DNA of 64,000 nt from Rugalucina vietnamica (Eukaryota; Mollusca; Bivalvia; Lucinida; Lucinidae). The translations under genes were made by a program, and so were the position numbers. The DNA lies in assembly GCA_964017185.1 (NCBI GenBank), contig OZ024880.1, forward strand, positions 47,877,071 to 47,941,070, read 5' to 3'. Of this stretch, positions 13,061 to 25,125 are shown in pieces. The notes under the pieces were generated by a model that did not search any database, was not told where the DNA came from, and saw only the letters and a list, made by a program, of their open reading frames with translations. The first letter of the stretch is position 1; each line of letters opens with the position of its first letter.

Positions 13061-14761
13061 GTCAAATTAGCTCTCGGGGTATATGTTTAACTTTAAAGGT
13101 TTTGAAATCGTTAAGATAATAGCAATCTATTTGCTAAACAGAAACATTTAATTTGTTTTAAAATGTAACAAAACAACTGGAACACTAAACTGCAACAAGT
13201 GAACAGCAGCAAAACCAAAATACAATAGCATTCACGAAATACATCTGATCACCTATTAGTAAATATGTAATAAAATGTCATTGTAAAAGTCCGTTGATTG
13301 AATTTATATTGATCAGTTGAGATCATCTGTGAGGATTAGTCAAAACAATATAATATTCAACATGCACATTTTCCACTTAATCTGTATATGTTTGTAGGTT
13401 TACGGAGAATTGATTTCTGACCATTTCCATCTATGGAAAGTCAATTGATTTTAAAATTAGTGAAATGCTGACCCGTGTTGAATCCCATAATAATGTCAGA
13501 TTCAAAATGGCTGACAGACGTCATTTGTAGAAATACGTGTAGATCATTTGACAAGACCAAATCTTGACATTTCAACTGAAATAAATATATGTTTGTCGTC
13601 TTATTCCGTAACTTCGACGTATGTTTTGGGCTCGTTCCAGAAACCGGACGAAATTAAGAACATGACTGACAGTATAGTAGTTGTAGATATGAATTTGGTA
13701 AAAAAGAAGACGAAGAATTTTTCAGAGAAACAACATCCATCAAATCCTTAACATCTTTAGCAGCTATTTTAGTCTGTTTTTCGGAGACTCATCCTAAATG
13801 AAAATTCGAATACTTTGAATGCCCGATGTAGCATATATGCTACATAAGTCAGACAGTTGCTAATGTATATCCAGATTCAAATAAATAAGGATGAATACAT
13901 TGATTTTACTTAAAACCATGTTTGTAACAAACATGTGCATTATTGTGATAATACATGCATTTTGAAATTTAGGAAACTAAATAAAATTGATGTTGGATTG
14001 TGTTGCCCAATGTATTATACCAATGTATCATATATGATACATTACATTTATTGCCCGATGTAGCAAATATACTATATCATAATTTGAACGCAAGTTCTGC
14101 ATTGTTCACCTAACATCTATATTTCAAACGTATTTATTCATTGTTTTAAACATTTAAAAAGTTATATTAAACAAGTTTTACATATTGTACATACCTGCTT
14201 ATGATCTTTTCATTTTATTTAAATGACCACAATTTAACACTTCTGCATGTTTATTGCGGCAACCATTTTGAAAGAAAGATAAAAGTCACGTGACACAAAG
14301 CTAGACAAAAATACCACAATTCCTGGAAACGCTGCAACATTATTAATTTAGAATGTTTTAACAAGTTATTGCTTTCTAAAAATATATAGCATATATGCTA
14401 CAGCGGGAAATAGAGGATTAGAACAAACACATATTTGATTCTCTTTAAATGCTGTATATAGAGATTCAAGATATTGGTCTTCAATCCAGGTAACTACTAG
14501 CCTTTATAAACAACAGTGTGTCGTGTCCAAGGCCTTTTACCTTGCATTCATTCGTTGCCTAGCAACACAGGACCTGGCATGGTAGCAAACTTTTTGAAGG
14601 AGCGATTGAATACCAGAATTCTTAAATTTTCATTGAAGGAATATGATAATTACACAACTGTTAAGAATACAGTTTTATTGAATCATTGTCATTAATTCTC
14701 GAATGACACTCTAATTCGATAATTAGACGTGTTTCTGTTTCTTAAAACTTTAAACTAAAAA
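13061..14761. other. No gene recognised
   Basis: AT-rich; holds the palindrome cluster and a TTGCCTAGCAAC motif at 14554. The 67-codon frame at 13548 has no supporting feature. Confidence 0.5.
13826..14400. repeat. Cluster of short perfect palindromes
   Basis: ATGTAGCATATATGCTACAT at 13826-13845, a related 22-bp palindrome (AATGTATC around ATATAT) at 14022-14043, and TAGCATATATGCTA at 14387-14400. The first and a broken one at 14056 share the lead GCCCGATGTAGCA. Confidence 0.7.
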
Positions 14762-14997
14762 TGAGCCGCCTCGTGGGAAAACCAACAATGTGGTTTCCGA
14801 CCAGGTCTGACATAAACCGGCCTGTACTGCTACAGAAGCAGGCTAGAAACTTGAAATTTTAGAGTTAGGTAGAGGAGGAATTGTACTATTCGAGTAGCGA
14901 AAACAAAGGCGCTGATCAGCTTCGCGGATACCGCGAAAATGATCTGCGTCTTTGTTTTCGCCTATGCAGATTGTTGGTTTTCCCATGGGGTAGCTCA
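14762..14997 (+). mobile_element. R4 MITE
   Basis: Terminal inverted repeats TGAGCCGC-CGTGGGAAAACC and GGTTTTCCCATGGGGTAGCTCA. Internal stem built from GCGAAAACAAAGGCGCTGAT and its inverse around TTCGCGGATACCGCGAA. Constant middle: TTTCCGACCAGGTCTGACA, AAGCAGGCTAG, TTGAAATTT. Confidence 0.8.
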
Positions 14998-14999
14998 AA

Positions 15000-16124
15000 T
15001 GTTAACAGGACGCTACAAAGTTGTATCTTAATATTTTCGTGAAAATGATAAATAACACTCGTGAAATGTAAGCAAGCAAACGAGCAAAGCAAAAGAAAGC
15101 GTGCAAGAAGTACCTATAAGTCGGTTAACTATGTCAATCTTCCCTGAGACCCTCAAAGCATACGAAACCATTCATTAACATTCGCTAGGTCCCAATGGGA
15201 GAGTTGAAAACAGAAGGCATAGGGACCTAGCATTTGTTACATAATGAATGACAAATCATTTTTGGTCGCTATTATTGCTAAATTATGCACCAACGAAAGA
15301 AATAATGGCGCACTATATTTTACAGCCTCGTCACATTTTCAAACGAATAAAAGCTGTCATTCTTATGCTCGTTCCGGTGCTAGTTCAGTAACTCATTATT
15401 AGCACGTGCTTTGCGTGGCGCCCTGTAACGAGCATAAATAAATGCGATAAATTAACAGCGTTTGCACGCATGAATTGGCTCATTAAATAATACGCGGCTG
15501 TTTCTTCGCCTGTTAATATCGTGTGACACTATTAGACAACATAAAACAATATCAGACGCACAGAATTAAATAATTAAATAAGTCACGTCATGAAAAAACT
15601 GTGATGGCAATCTACTTAAGGAAAATAAGTTGTTATGCTAAATTTTGCTTTTCATGTACGCAAAAACAGGTAGTCTCATGTCCTGGCTCAATCATGTATC
15701 AATAGAAAATTACGAGCACATTCCCGTAGTCATAATGCTTTGATCATAACAAAAAATGAGAATATACTATATTTAAGAAAGAACAGAGGGTCTTATAATC
15801 GAAATGTGAAATATTCAAATTGTTATACTTTAGTGAACCTCCTCATATGTAAGCTTTGGTTAAATCGGTTTTAACGGAGATGAACCGGAAAGAAGTGCAA
15901 AATATTGTAATGGCGATGGAGGTGCACATTTCAAGACATACTGCCAGATGTCATCCATTGTAAGCAATTTTTAGAAAATGCTTGGATGGTATCAGATTTC
16001 TTTATCCACAAGGGAATACTATTCCACAACAAGCACACACGAAAATTTCTGTTAGATATTGATCTCAAATTTAACTGTGAAGAATTCTACATATCACCTC
16101 TCATCTGAGTAAATTGGAGCATCC
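15000..16124. other. No gene recognised
   Basis: A phrase with AGTAACTCATTATTAGCACG then TGC-TTGC (15390-15430) recurs at 21311-21345 with AACGTGCAT/AACGAGCAT nearby, so a further low-copy repeat is likely. No coding signal. Confidence 0.45.
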
Positions 16125-16405
16125 ATTATGAAAACATGTCCATGTAATATATACCCCCTTATACCCCACTTTTATGTAGCAAAACTGGGGTATGCAGGGG
16201 TATACCTATTTTTTCTTATTTTTGCTCCAAAACATAGATTGTGGGTACTCGTTAGAACCGCCTCGTCGAGGCGGTTCTAACGTGTACCCACAATCTATGT
16301 TTTGAGCAAAAATAAGAAAAATATCATTTTTTTTTTCAATGAAATTTTTCTATTTTTAAAGCTCAAAAAATCTCTATATATTGCACGGACATGTTTTCCT
16401 GATGA
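16125..16405. mobile_element. R3 palindromic MITE
   Basis: CATTATGAAAACATGTCC to GGACATGTTTTCCTGATG at the ends. The core is a hairpin with ~55-bp arms (16212-16320) centred on CCTCG-T-CGAGG and containing AACATAGATTGTGGGTAC. It also has the AACTGGGGTATGCAGGGGTA phrase on the left side only. Confidence 0.85.
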
Positions 16406-16406
16406 C

Positions 16407-16570
16407 AGGTAGCTATTTTCACCATAACCTTTTGCTTTGTTAAAACAGATGGTTTCCTCAAAAGATAATATATCCAACTGATTGCGTGCATCATCTAAAT
16501 TGATGTAATCCTTACCTAAAATAAGCTTGCAAGCCCTTCTTTGCATTTCTTCTCAATTTTATATGCATTT
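16407..16570 (-). pseudogene. LINE reverse transcriptase C-terminal fragment
   Basis: The minus strand encodes MQRRACKLILGKDYINLDD, then ARNQLDILSFEETICFNKAK. This matches the LQKRAARIILG-type motif near the end of the thumb region in LINE reverse transcriptases. An R3 MITE (16125-16405) follows directly and cuts off the rest. Confidence 0.65.
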
Positions 16571-17284
16571 AAGGATTATACCGACACCATGGAAAACAAA
16601 ACTTGTTGAGAGCTATGTATCGCCATCTTCGGATTTCGAAAATGAAGGTTTCATGAAAAACAAACTTACTTAATGATTGCCAAAAATATAGTAGCAACTG
16701 GTGAAAAAAAAAACAATTTTATCGGCACACGCAATGGGTGTTCTTTCAACGGGTATAAATCAAAATTAAGCCTGGCGACCCCACTTTTTATTTGCTCAGT
16801 GCAAAGAAAACATGTCAAAGTATTTTCTAAATAAGAATAAGAAAAAAAATATCGAGCCGTTTGAAATCACCTTTACGGTCGGTATCATCTTTAAATTGAA
16901 AGAATTTCCCCGTACTGCACAACACTATTCAACATGAGATTTAATGTCAAGAGCAAATGACCTGCAAAACCGCGAAAACACAATTAAGATGACTTAACTT
17001 GGTTCAGTATTTTATATATTAAAAAAATTTATGGTTACGTGATCTACAAAAAACAAGATGTCTATTTCCTATCCTGTGATATGATATTGCCTTAAACTAT
17101 GGTTTGCGATAAACGTTTGTTTTCTATTGTATAAGACGGGAAGGAATGTTACAATTTGAGGCGTGTTTCGGGAAATACGCTTATTGCCCTTTCTGCACTA
17201 CAGTGGTGACCTCTTCAACGGGGAGCGGCTGTATGTAATGTGTCACCTGAGCTATATGAAACATAATGGAGGAATCGCTATTAT
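16571..17284. other. No gene recognised
   Basis: AT-rich, no repeat match within the window. Confidence 0.45.
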
Positions 17285-17510
17285 TAGCTGCATCGTGAGA
17301 AAACCGGATTTTTGCCTATGCGAAAACAAAGGCGCAGATCAGCTTCGCGGTAACCGCTGATCAGCGCCTTTGTTTTCGCTACACGGATAGTACTTTTCCT
17401 CTTCTTCTTATATCCGAAATTTCAAGCTTCTAGCCTGCTTCTGTGACTGTACAGCCCAGTTTGAATCGTACATGGTCGAATTCCCCGAAGACCGGTTTTC
17501 TCACGTCGCG
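17285..17510 (-). mobile_element. R4 MITE
   Basis: Inverted-orientation copy: CGTGAGAAAACCGG, then the internal stem, TTCAAGCTTCTAGCCTGCTT and GGTTTTCTCACGTCG. About 90 bp from the next R4 in the opposite orientation. Confidence 0.7.
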
Positions 17511-17601
17511 CTTCTATTTGACTCCGTTAGCATTCAAGTCGTAGACTTGTTGGTTGTTTTACGTTCCTGTAAATGATAACATGACGTCGGAATTTTTCAT
17601 A

Positions 17602-17838
17602 AGAGCCGCGACGCGAGAAAACCGGTCTTCGGGGTTTCCGACCAGGTCCGACACAAACCGGCCTGTACAAGCTCAGAAAAGAGCTAGAAGCTTGAAATTT
17701 CGGATTTAAGTAGAAGAGGAATTGTACTATCCGAGTAGCGAAAACAAAGGCGCTGATCAGCTTCGCGGTTACCGCGAAGCTGATCTGCGCCTTTGTTTTC
17801 GCCTAGGCAAAAATCCGGTTTTCTCACGATGCGGCTCA
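17602..17838 (+). mobile_element. R4 MITE
   Basis: GAGCCGCGACGCGAGAAAACC to GGTTTTCTCACGATGCGGCTCA with a perfect internal stem CTTCGCGGTTACCGCGAAG. With 17285-17510 it forms a head-to-head pair. Confidence 0.8.
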
Positions 17839-17854
17839 ATTAACGTTTTGTAGT

Positions 17855-18300
17855 CTGTGACCTGAAGGCTTGTAGATACAGACGACATAATGAAGTTATG
17901 TGAGTATTAAGGTCATGGTCATTTTTTGACCTTGGCCAAAGGTCATTTACATATCATATGTGCCCATATATGGTAAAAACCTTCAACATTATTCTTCTCT
18001 GGGACCGATTTCAATAAAATTTGGTACGTTGCACCAGGAACTTTGGCCTAGCATAGTTTATATAAACCATGACCTTCGGTTGACCTTGATCTATTAAACG
18101 GCAAGTTCAAGTTTGGCCACATAGGCTTTCTAATGGATAAAAAGTGAAAATATCTTTAAGAAGTTTTGTAGCCTCTGCCCATAAAGTAGGTAGATACAGA
18201 CAATTTGCTGCGTTAATGATATTGTGTGAGTATTAAAGGTCCAGGTAATCGTTTAACCTTAGTCAAAGGTCATTTACATATTGAATTTAAAATAAAGTTT
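17855..18300 (+). repeat. R2-type module fragments
   Basis: Phrases such as TGACCTTGGCCAAAGGTCAT, CAATAAAATTTGGTACG and GACCTTGATC recur as in the other R2 modules. Two partial modules, about 300 bp apart, marked by GTAGATACAGAC at 17872 and 18190. No terminal hairpin. Confidence 0.5.
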
Positions 18301-18309
18301 CTCCACTAT

Positions 18310-18480
18310 GGAGAAACACGTACATGGTTCATATTTTGATACATGTATTTTGAGCAACAGTATATTGTTAAGTATCATTCACTTGCTATCCTGCATGTTT
18401 ATGTATGTATGTGCTTATATGCTCATGGGCCGTAATGGCTTTTTGCATTAATAAACTATTCTATTCTATTCTATTTATTC
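18310..18480 (+). repeat. LINE-like 3' tail with TTCTA pentamers
   Basis: CTCATGGGCCGTAATGGC, then TTTTTGCATTAATAAAC and three TATTC repeats. A polyadenylation-like AATAAA followed by a short simple-repeat tail is a common 3' end for mollusc LINEs. No coding part next to it. Confidence 0.4.
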
Positions 18481-18593
18481 GGCTATTGTCTGCTCGAGTA
18501 AAGATATATTCGGACACGGACATTGAATAGACCTAACATTGCTGTATACTGACCATGAATGTGGGCAACTTGAGGCAAAGTGACCCCTCTTCC

Positions 18594-18871
18594 CATCAGG
18601 AAAGCATGTCCGTGTAATGTTTACCCCCTTGAACCCCACTTTTATATAGCAAAACTGGGGTATGCAGGGGTATACCTATTTTTTCTTATTTTTGCTCCAA
18701 AACATAGATTGTGGGTACTCGTTAGAACCGCCTCGTCGAGGCGGTTCTAACGTGTACCCACAATCTATGTTTTGAGCAAAAATAAGAAAAAATATCAAAA
18801 TATCTACTGAAAAATTTCATTTTTTACAACTTAAAAATCTCTGTATATTGTATGGGCAAGTTTTCGTAATG
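18594..18871. mobile_element. R3 palindromic MITE
   Basis: CATCAGGAAAGCATGTCCG to TTTTCGTAATG, identical hairpin core centred at 18737 on CCTCG-T-CGAGG. Confidence 0.85.
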
Positions 18872-18919
18872 CGCTGCCAGATGCCTACAACCTCGTCCTC
18901 AAATAAATAAAACAAAAGA

Positions 18920-18920
18920 A

Positions 18921-18967
<47 letters not shown>

Positions 18968-18969
18968 AT
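18920..18969. repeat. (AAAT)n microsatellite
   Basis: Uninterrupted AAAT units between an R3 copy and R2 debris. Confidence 0.95.
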
Positions 18970-18989
18970 CCCCCTTTTTTCAGAAACCA

Positions 18990-19680
18990 CTTGACCAATC
19001 AATGTGGAGCACCTTTAGGAAGGGAGAACCAAAGTTTGTATAAATGATCCAGGTCACATGGACAAGATGGCCGCTATGCCCATTAAAATCTTCTTGTCTT
19101 CGATAAGATAAAGTAATTTCATTGAAAGCGTCGGGGACTAGTTTGTAAAAAAAGCGAAAGGGTAAACCAAAGTATATACATGTATAAATGGTCAAAGTCA
19201 CATGACCAAGGTGGCCGCAATGCCCATAATATGGTAAAAACCTAAAAATATCTGATGGACTAATTTCAATGAAATTTGGTATGTACATGTAGCATTAGAG
19301 ACCCCGACCCATTATAGTATGTAACAATCATAACCTTGGGTTGATCTTTACCTATTTTACGACAAGGTTAGATTTGGTCACATGGAGTTTTTTAATGTAA
19401 AAAGTAAACAAAAATGATTTTTTTTTTTCAGAATTTCTTATAGCCTGTGACATGTAAGCAAGTAAACATTGACAACTTATAGAGCTAATGAAGTTATGCG
19501 AGTGTTTAAGATCATGGTCGTTTTGATCAGTGTTTTTCAAAGACCTCAGGTGATCAGTCTCAGGACCAATGGTCCTCTAGTATTCATATCAGGCACGAAA
19601 AATGGTCATAGTAATAAAATGTCCCCAGTAAAATTAATTAAAGTCACTTGACTTTTGCTAGATATTAGAAAGAACCTTAA
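18990..19680. repeat. R2-type module fragments
   Basis: Contains AAACCACTTGACCAATCAA, CATGGACAAGATGGCCGC, CATGACCAAGGTGGCCGC and a centre-like AGGACCAATGGTCCTC at 19561-19577. It follows the AAAT microsatellite at 18920-18969. Confidence 0.5.
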
Positions 19681-20396
19681 AGTCAAACTAACTTTTCTGG
19701 ATATCCTGCTGCTAACTGCTATTGTTCTATTCGTTTTTCTTTTCAAAGATATACTTTATTTTCGCATTTGGCATGTAAGGGCGTGAACAAATATATGTTT
19801 GCCATTACTAAAATACATTTACATAGTAAGTTTTATTTTCTATCTTGTTTTACAATTTTTACCCTGTTTTGTAATTCAAGATGTGATTTCATATGCTACA
19901 TGTGTTGAATTTTCACTTTAAAGATGTATGAATGTGCCCTTTCAACCAAGACTTGCAATTAAATCCTGTTGTCTGTTTTTTGAGAACGAGAGAGAAGGCC
20001 ATAAATGCTATTCCGGTCACGTTTAGAGAAATATAGACAGATTCAGGACATGCAACACTAGTGTTACCCTAGCCAGTCAAAAGAGGGAAACATGCCACCG
20101 ATAGTCCTTGTTTTATCGTTAAAAGGGGTGCAAAATGATGAGGTACTCCTTATTAAGTACCACAAATGGTAGCAAAATAATTGCAGGAATTGCTTGTTTT
20201 TGCAACATAAAGGTGGAGGGGACTCTCAAAATCTTTGAACAAGTGTAACAGAGTTAGTTTTTGTTAAATAGTAATCATTCCGTAGCTTCTTTATCTGCCC
20301 TGTTTCTTAGTGAAATTAAGCAAGTGCCACTCAAGGAAATTTTTCAGTTCGGCTTTGTTTTCACATATTTAAACCAGTAACGTTTTAGCTGCAAAT
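19681..20396. other. No gene recognised
   Basis: AT-rich, no repeat match within the window. Confidence 0.45.
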
Positions 20397-20536
20397 CATC
20401 AGGAAAACATGTCCGTGAAATGGGTACCCCCTCAAACCCCACTTTTATATAGCAAAACTGGGGTATGCAGGGGAATACCTGTTTTCTTATTTTTGCTCCA
20501 AAACATAGATTGTGGGTACTCGTTAGAACCGCCTCG
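20397..20536 (+). mobile_element. R3 half copy ending at the hairpin centre
   Basis: Starts CATCAGGAAAACATGTCC and ends at GTTAGAACCGCCTCG, the exact centre of the family's palindrome. The second arm is absent. Confidence 0.8.
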
Positions 20537-20876
20537 TATTTCTTATCAGAACATGCAGCATTTCATCGGTGTCATTTGTTTCCGAATTTCCAGTGGTCTA
20601 AAACGTTATTCGAATTATTTTAACAGAAGTTTCCTCAAAGGCGGAACAGGTAGTTGGAGTTGTTGGGATCGTTTCTTTCAAATCTTTATATTTTTATATT
20701 TCAAATATGGCGTCTTATTCACATACACAAGCTTTGCATTGTTTCGAGGACGGTGGTCTTTTTAACAGTTCAGGAATTCAAGAAATCTGTCGCGTAAAGA
20801 TGACAATTTTCACATTGTCCTTTAAGCCCGCTTCGCTAATACATTGGATATGCTTTCTGTCTGTCTGATACATAAT

Positions 20877-21113
20877 TGAGCCTGTGCATGAGAAAACCAA
20901 CAATTTGAGTTTCCGACCAGGTCTGACACAAACCAGGCTGCACAGTCACAGAAGCAGGCTAGAAGCTTGAAATTTTGGATTTAAGAAGAAGAGGAAGTGT
21001 ACTATCCGTGTAGCGAAAACAAAGACGCTGATCAGCTTCGCGGTTACCGCGAAGCTGATCTGCGTCTTTGTTTTCGCCTATGCAGATTGTTGGTTTTCTC
21101 ATGCACTGGCTCA
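20877..21113 (+). mobile_element. R4 MITE, best-preserved termini
   Basis: TGAGCC-TGTGCATGAGAAAACC pairs with GGTTTTCTCATGCACTGGCTCA. Internal stem CTTCGCGGTTACCGCGAAG flanked by CAAAGACGCTGATCAG arms. Confidence 0.85.
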
Positions 21114-21183
21114 TATTTTTTATTTTAACTGTTTCAAGTGTGACAGAGATGCCTTTCTGATGGCGGTGCATTATATTGTAGAA

Positions 21184-21300
21184 AGGTACAAGTCGGCAAT
21201 GATCAGGAAAATATGAAAACGCACATAAGGTGCAAACAGCACAAAATTCAACACCAAGAGGTGAACCAATAAGAACCACAACAGAAGCCTCGTCCCAGGC
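21184..21300 (-). repeat. R1 fragment, diverged
   Basis: GGTACAAGTCGGCAATGATC and AAGGTGCAAACAGCACAAAA, internally deleted. Confidence 0.5.
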
Positions 21301-23219
21301 ATACTTCAGTTACTCATTATTAGCACGTGTTTTGCACGGCGCCCGGTAACGTGCATATGTAAAAATCGGGTATTAAAAGCGCGCGCAAACGCGAATGATT
21401 AAAACGCGGCTTTCGGCTTCATTTATATACGCATGTTTATGTTGTGTGATACGGGCATTTATGCAATAATAGTCATAAGAAATGTGCAAATAAGTAGAGG
21501 ATAGCAGGAATGTCATAAAGTCTTCCAAGTAAACTGTCACTCACCTGAGTCCTAAGAGGCGTTTCAATGATTGAAATGTGATTCACTTCCTCCTTCTACC
21601 AGCTACTCCTAATCACTACACACTTAATTCGATCGTGTACTCTTGTGAGTGCATTAATTGTTTGATACCATTTTTGTTTTATTGTTTAAGTGAATTACGG
21701 CCAATTTATGTTCACTCCACGTTTCATTGAGTAACAGTGCGCTGGGACTTACTGTCTTAATTACCTGCTCGACAAAACATGCCTGAAATTTGATATTCCG
21801 GGTACCTCTTATTTTACCGTGAAGCATGCAACAAAACATATAATGACTAAATGCTATCATTGTCGCAGTATGCAAACATTATCATTGATGGGTCGATGGA
21901 ATGAAACTTAATACGGATCTTTTTCATACCATAGCTGTTTTTCATCATATCAGCCGCCATTGTTTTCGCTACATAAACAATGTTTTATCCCATTGCACCA
22001 TTCATACATTCGAGATTATCTGCCGTGGTTGGAAGGTCGGGTCGGCAGATCACATAATACGTAGCGTCTATAAATAGCACAACTATTCGACACAATGTAT
22101 CATATAAGTACAATCTCTGACATACTGCGTCAGGGAGTCGACTTTTTGGCTCAGTAGTTAGAGCAATGGATTTCTATGCTGGCGATCCGGGTTTGAATCC
22201 CGAAAGGGACGCGGGATTTTTTCAAGCAATGCATCATAATAAAGCACATATGACATTACAGACATGAAACATATGAATATAAATATGTAGTCAAAATGAT
22301 TGTCAATTCAGTCCAAGAACAATAATTAATATATACTGAGTCAATCTTATAACGCAACACGGTTATGACACTTTTTCGCATTTTAATGTAATGCCAGACG
22401 GTCTACCAGACATATATGCTGGTCTGCGCATGAGCGTAGCAGTATATGCGTTTGCCTATTGTCTAAAGCACACGTTAATGGTGTGCGTTTGTGCGTATGT
22501 GTGCCTTGTTCGACCGAGCAATTGACGCATGCGCAGTGTCCTGGAACGCCGGGAATATGACTGGGTTTGTTCGTGACAGATAATGTTTGATGTAATTGTA
22601 AGGTATGTTATTCGTGAATTTTAGGCACAATGGTTGATGCCGGAGCCATGAGGGCTATACCCACCTTTAAGGGTCCCCAGACGAGCCTAGCAGAGGCAGG
22701 CCGGGAAGTATACCCCTAGGGAACGGCCAGATCAGCGACAGGGTCGCCATACGTACGCTATAACGATATCGTTCAGTAACAGTCGACGGGGTCGCCGTTA
22801 GAATCACATTCGCGTAAATAAGTAGACACATATATATAGGCTCGATGGTGTGAAGCTATAGACACATGACGATGTGAATCTATGGACACGTGAGTCCAGC
22901 CCGGGTACAACAACGACGGTTGTAACGTGGACAATTTGAAACGCCTTAATTAACTTGTTAAATAGTGTATGTACTTTTTTTCTTGGTGAAACTGTGTTAA
23001 TTAGTTAAATCTCTGCAGCAAGGACACAACTTGTATGAATTTGTGTCCATGGACATCGGAATGAACTAATTTGTTGCTTGTACTTTTTGTTTGATGTATC
23101 ATTGTTTTGTATATCTTGCTGTTGTGCATTATATAAATATATCATATGAGTAGTTCTAACCTTGTCAGAATTGTGTTATGATTTGCCCCACTTTAAGAGT
23201 CATATCCCTGAAAAGCTCG
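21301..23219. other. GC-richer patch without a recognised gene
   Basis: 22400-22930 is richer in G, C and CpG than its surroundings, with CGCATGCGCAG at 22528 (NRF1-like), GTATACCCCTAGGGAACGGC and paired ACACATGACGATGTGA / GACACGTGAGTC phrases. It could be a promoter, a terminal repeat or an element's 5' region. A tRNA-like head lies at 22133. Confidence 0.35.
22133..22212 (+). repeat. tRNA-like sequence
   Basis: TTGGCTCAGTAGTTAGAGC (A-box and D-arm) and CCGGGTTTGAATCCCG (B-box and T-arm) at nearly tRNA spacing, then a T run. The acceptor and anticodon stems do not pair well, so a tRNA pseudogene or SINE head. Confidence 0.5.
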
Positions 23220-24440
23220 AGATCACCCTCGTCCGTCCTGGCTGCACAAGAACATCCGGGCAACCGCTTTTTTTTGTGTAGCGATAAAATCGCCCTGCTT
23301 TTGGCTTTCTACAGTTAGATAGATGTAATTTGTTTCGCTAATATGGTTACACGCTCTCAATTCACAAATTGCAGCAGAAACTTTTTGTGCAAATTCCATT
23401 GTGGGGTCGTGATCCAGGACCCTATTAAAGGTGGAATCATTCAGTTGCCTTTCGGCTTCTGAGACATAGTGATCCCTGTCCATCACAACCACAGCTGACC
23501 CTTTGTCTACAGGCTTTATTATCACATCGTCTCTCTTTTGGAGATTGTACAGGGCACTGCGTTCGCAAGGTTTGAGGTTGTCATATTTGGGTTTAAGAGG
23601 TAAATGCTTGTTAATGTCAGATTTCACACTCTTTGTGACAGTCGCCAGATTACGACCTTGTCTAGGAGATTACCAGTCGCTCGTCTCGACAAATTCAGGG
23701 TATTTCTCTTGTGCACGGGTATCAGGAAAACCATTCAAGTGGGATTTAAGACGCATGCGTCTGCTGACTGCGCCAGAGTCCTCAATACGTTTGCCCCTGT
23801 CTTAGCTTTTTGGGACGGGGGCAAAAGCCAAACCCTTTCGAGAGTAGGGACGTCTCAGACTCTGACAGTTCCACACTGGAAAGGTTGACGACATTTTTTT
23901 TTATTTTTGGTTTTCTCAATGTTTTGTGTCCTTTTCTTGCGTCTGAAATGTCTATTACGTTTCCCCTTACCCTCTATGGGTGTATTGCTTTAGACAGGAC
24001 TACTAGACTGTTAGATTTCGAGGGATTTTAGCTTCTTTTCCCGCTTGGCTTTCAAATGGTTTTCCTCCCTTTGTACCCTTGAATGAATCAAACGAGCGAC
24101 CCCTGTTTCTTTCTTTCTTTTTATTTATTTTTTGCTCAATTCGGTTTTGATCGCCTTTATGCGTGTTTTCAGATCCTGTATGACGCCTTGGTAGCGGCCG
24201 AGAAGCTGTGTCATGGTATCTAAAGAGGCTTTCTTAAGAATTCATTGAGCCCGGCTCTTGAATCTGTCAGAAGGGTTCCCGGGAATATTCAACTGTATGC
24301 GGGCTGTTGGACCTTTTGGCACAACCTTATTTTCTATGCGCTGTGTAAGAAAATCGCAGTGGTGTGAATAGTTGGCCATTTTCATGGTTTTGGTGGTCAG
24401 CGGTTTTTACGGTTTGGACAAATCCATGGTATTATGTGTA
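23220..24440 (-). mobile_element. Penelope-like element, N-terminal part of ORF, broken
   Basis: The 134-residue minus frame at 23223-23627 contains LKPCERSALYNLQKRDDVI, then IKPVDKGSAVVVMDRD. This is the N-terminal RT signature of Penelope-like elements. Further upstream (to about 24240) Lys/Arg-rich pieces of the same ORF can be read in fragments. It overlaps the other copy for about 260 bp and stops where that copy's RT core would begin, so the two are separate decayed insertions. Confidence 0.75.
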
Positions 24441-24508
24441 AAAGCTAGTGTGGAGTTGTAAAGTTTGGTTTAAGAAGAAAACAAAACAAGAATATGTATA
24501 TTTACAGG

Positions 24509-25125
24509 CGCCCAGGGATCTCCATCGTCGGGCAGCTTACTCAATCTGTGAGTCCTGGTTTTTGATTCATCAGGATGTTTATCATGATTTATTTGTTTGT
24601 TCTTGATGATTCATTGACTAGTTAGAGATTCTCACCACGCGGACCGTAGAACTAACTAAATGTTATGAACCACTGCAGAAGCTGAGGGTGAGGTTAGGTA
24701 CCTGTAAAACCGGTTTTAGCCCGCCAGTAACTTTGTGTTACTGATCGTTCCAAGTCGATACTTCTGTGGGCCGGAGCTTCTTGTCTGTTGCTTGGCCCAC
24801 CGGGGTCCAACTGGTGTTTTTCTTTTGCTCCGGAGTTAGTAGGTTATTCGGCGCCCAGGGATCTCCATCGTCGGGCAGCTTACTCAATCTGTCCTTGTTT
24901 TTGATTCATCAGGATGTTTATCATGATTTATTTGTTTGTTCTTGATGATTCATTTACTAGTTTGAGATTCACCACGAGGACCGAAGAACTTACTAAATGT
25001 TATGAACCACTGCAGAAGCTGAGGGTGAGGTTAGGATCCTGTAAAACCGGTTTAAGCCCCCCAGTCATTTATAACTGACCGTTCCAAGACGGTACTGCTG
25101 TTGTGGTTCACATTTATCAAATTTA
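24509..25125 (+). repeat. R1 5' half, tandem duplicate
   Basis: GGCGCCCAGGGATCTCCATC followed by the R1 5' half occurs at 24509 and again at 24850 (341-bp step). It includes ~15 bp of shared non-R1 sequence before CGGGCAGC, which implies the duplication came after insertion or that R1 has a longer 5' end here. Confidence 0.7.

Noticed and set aside
12880-13119. Matching ORFs in the two arms of the 3.2-kb palindrome
   Set aside because: Mirror DNA gives mirror frames. The frames are short, differ in extent and have no domain.
22133-22212. Functional tRNA gene
   Set aside because: A and B boxes are good but acceptor and anticodon stems fail to pair.
22630-22930. Long terminal repeat of an LTR element
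   Set aside because: No matching second copy in the window and no clear primer-binding site, so not called.
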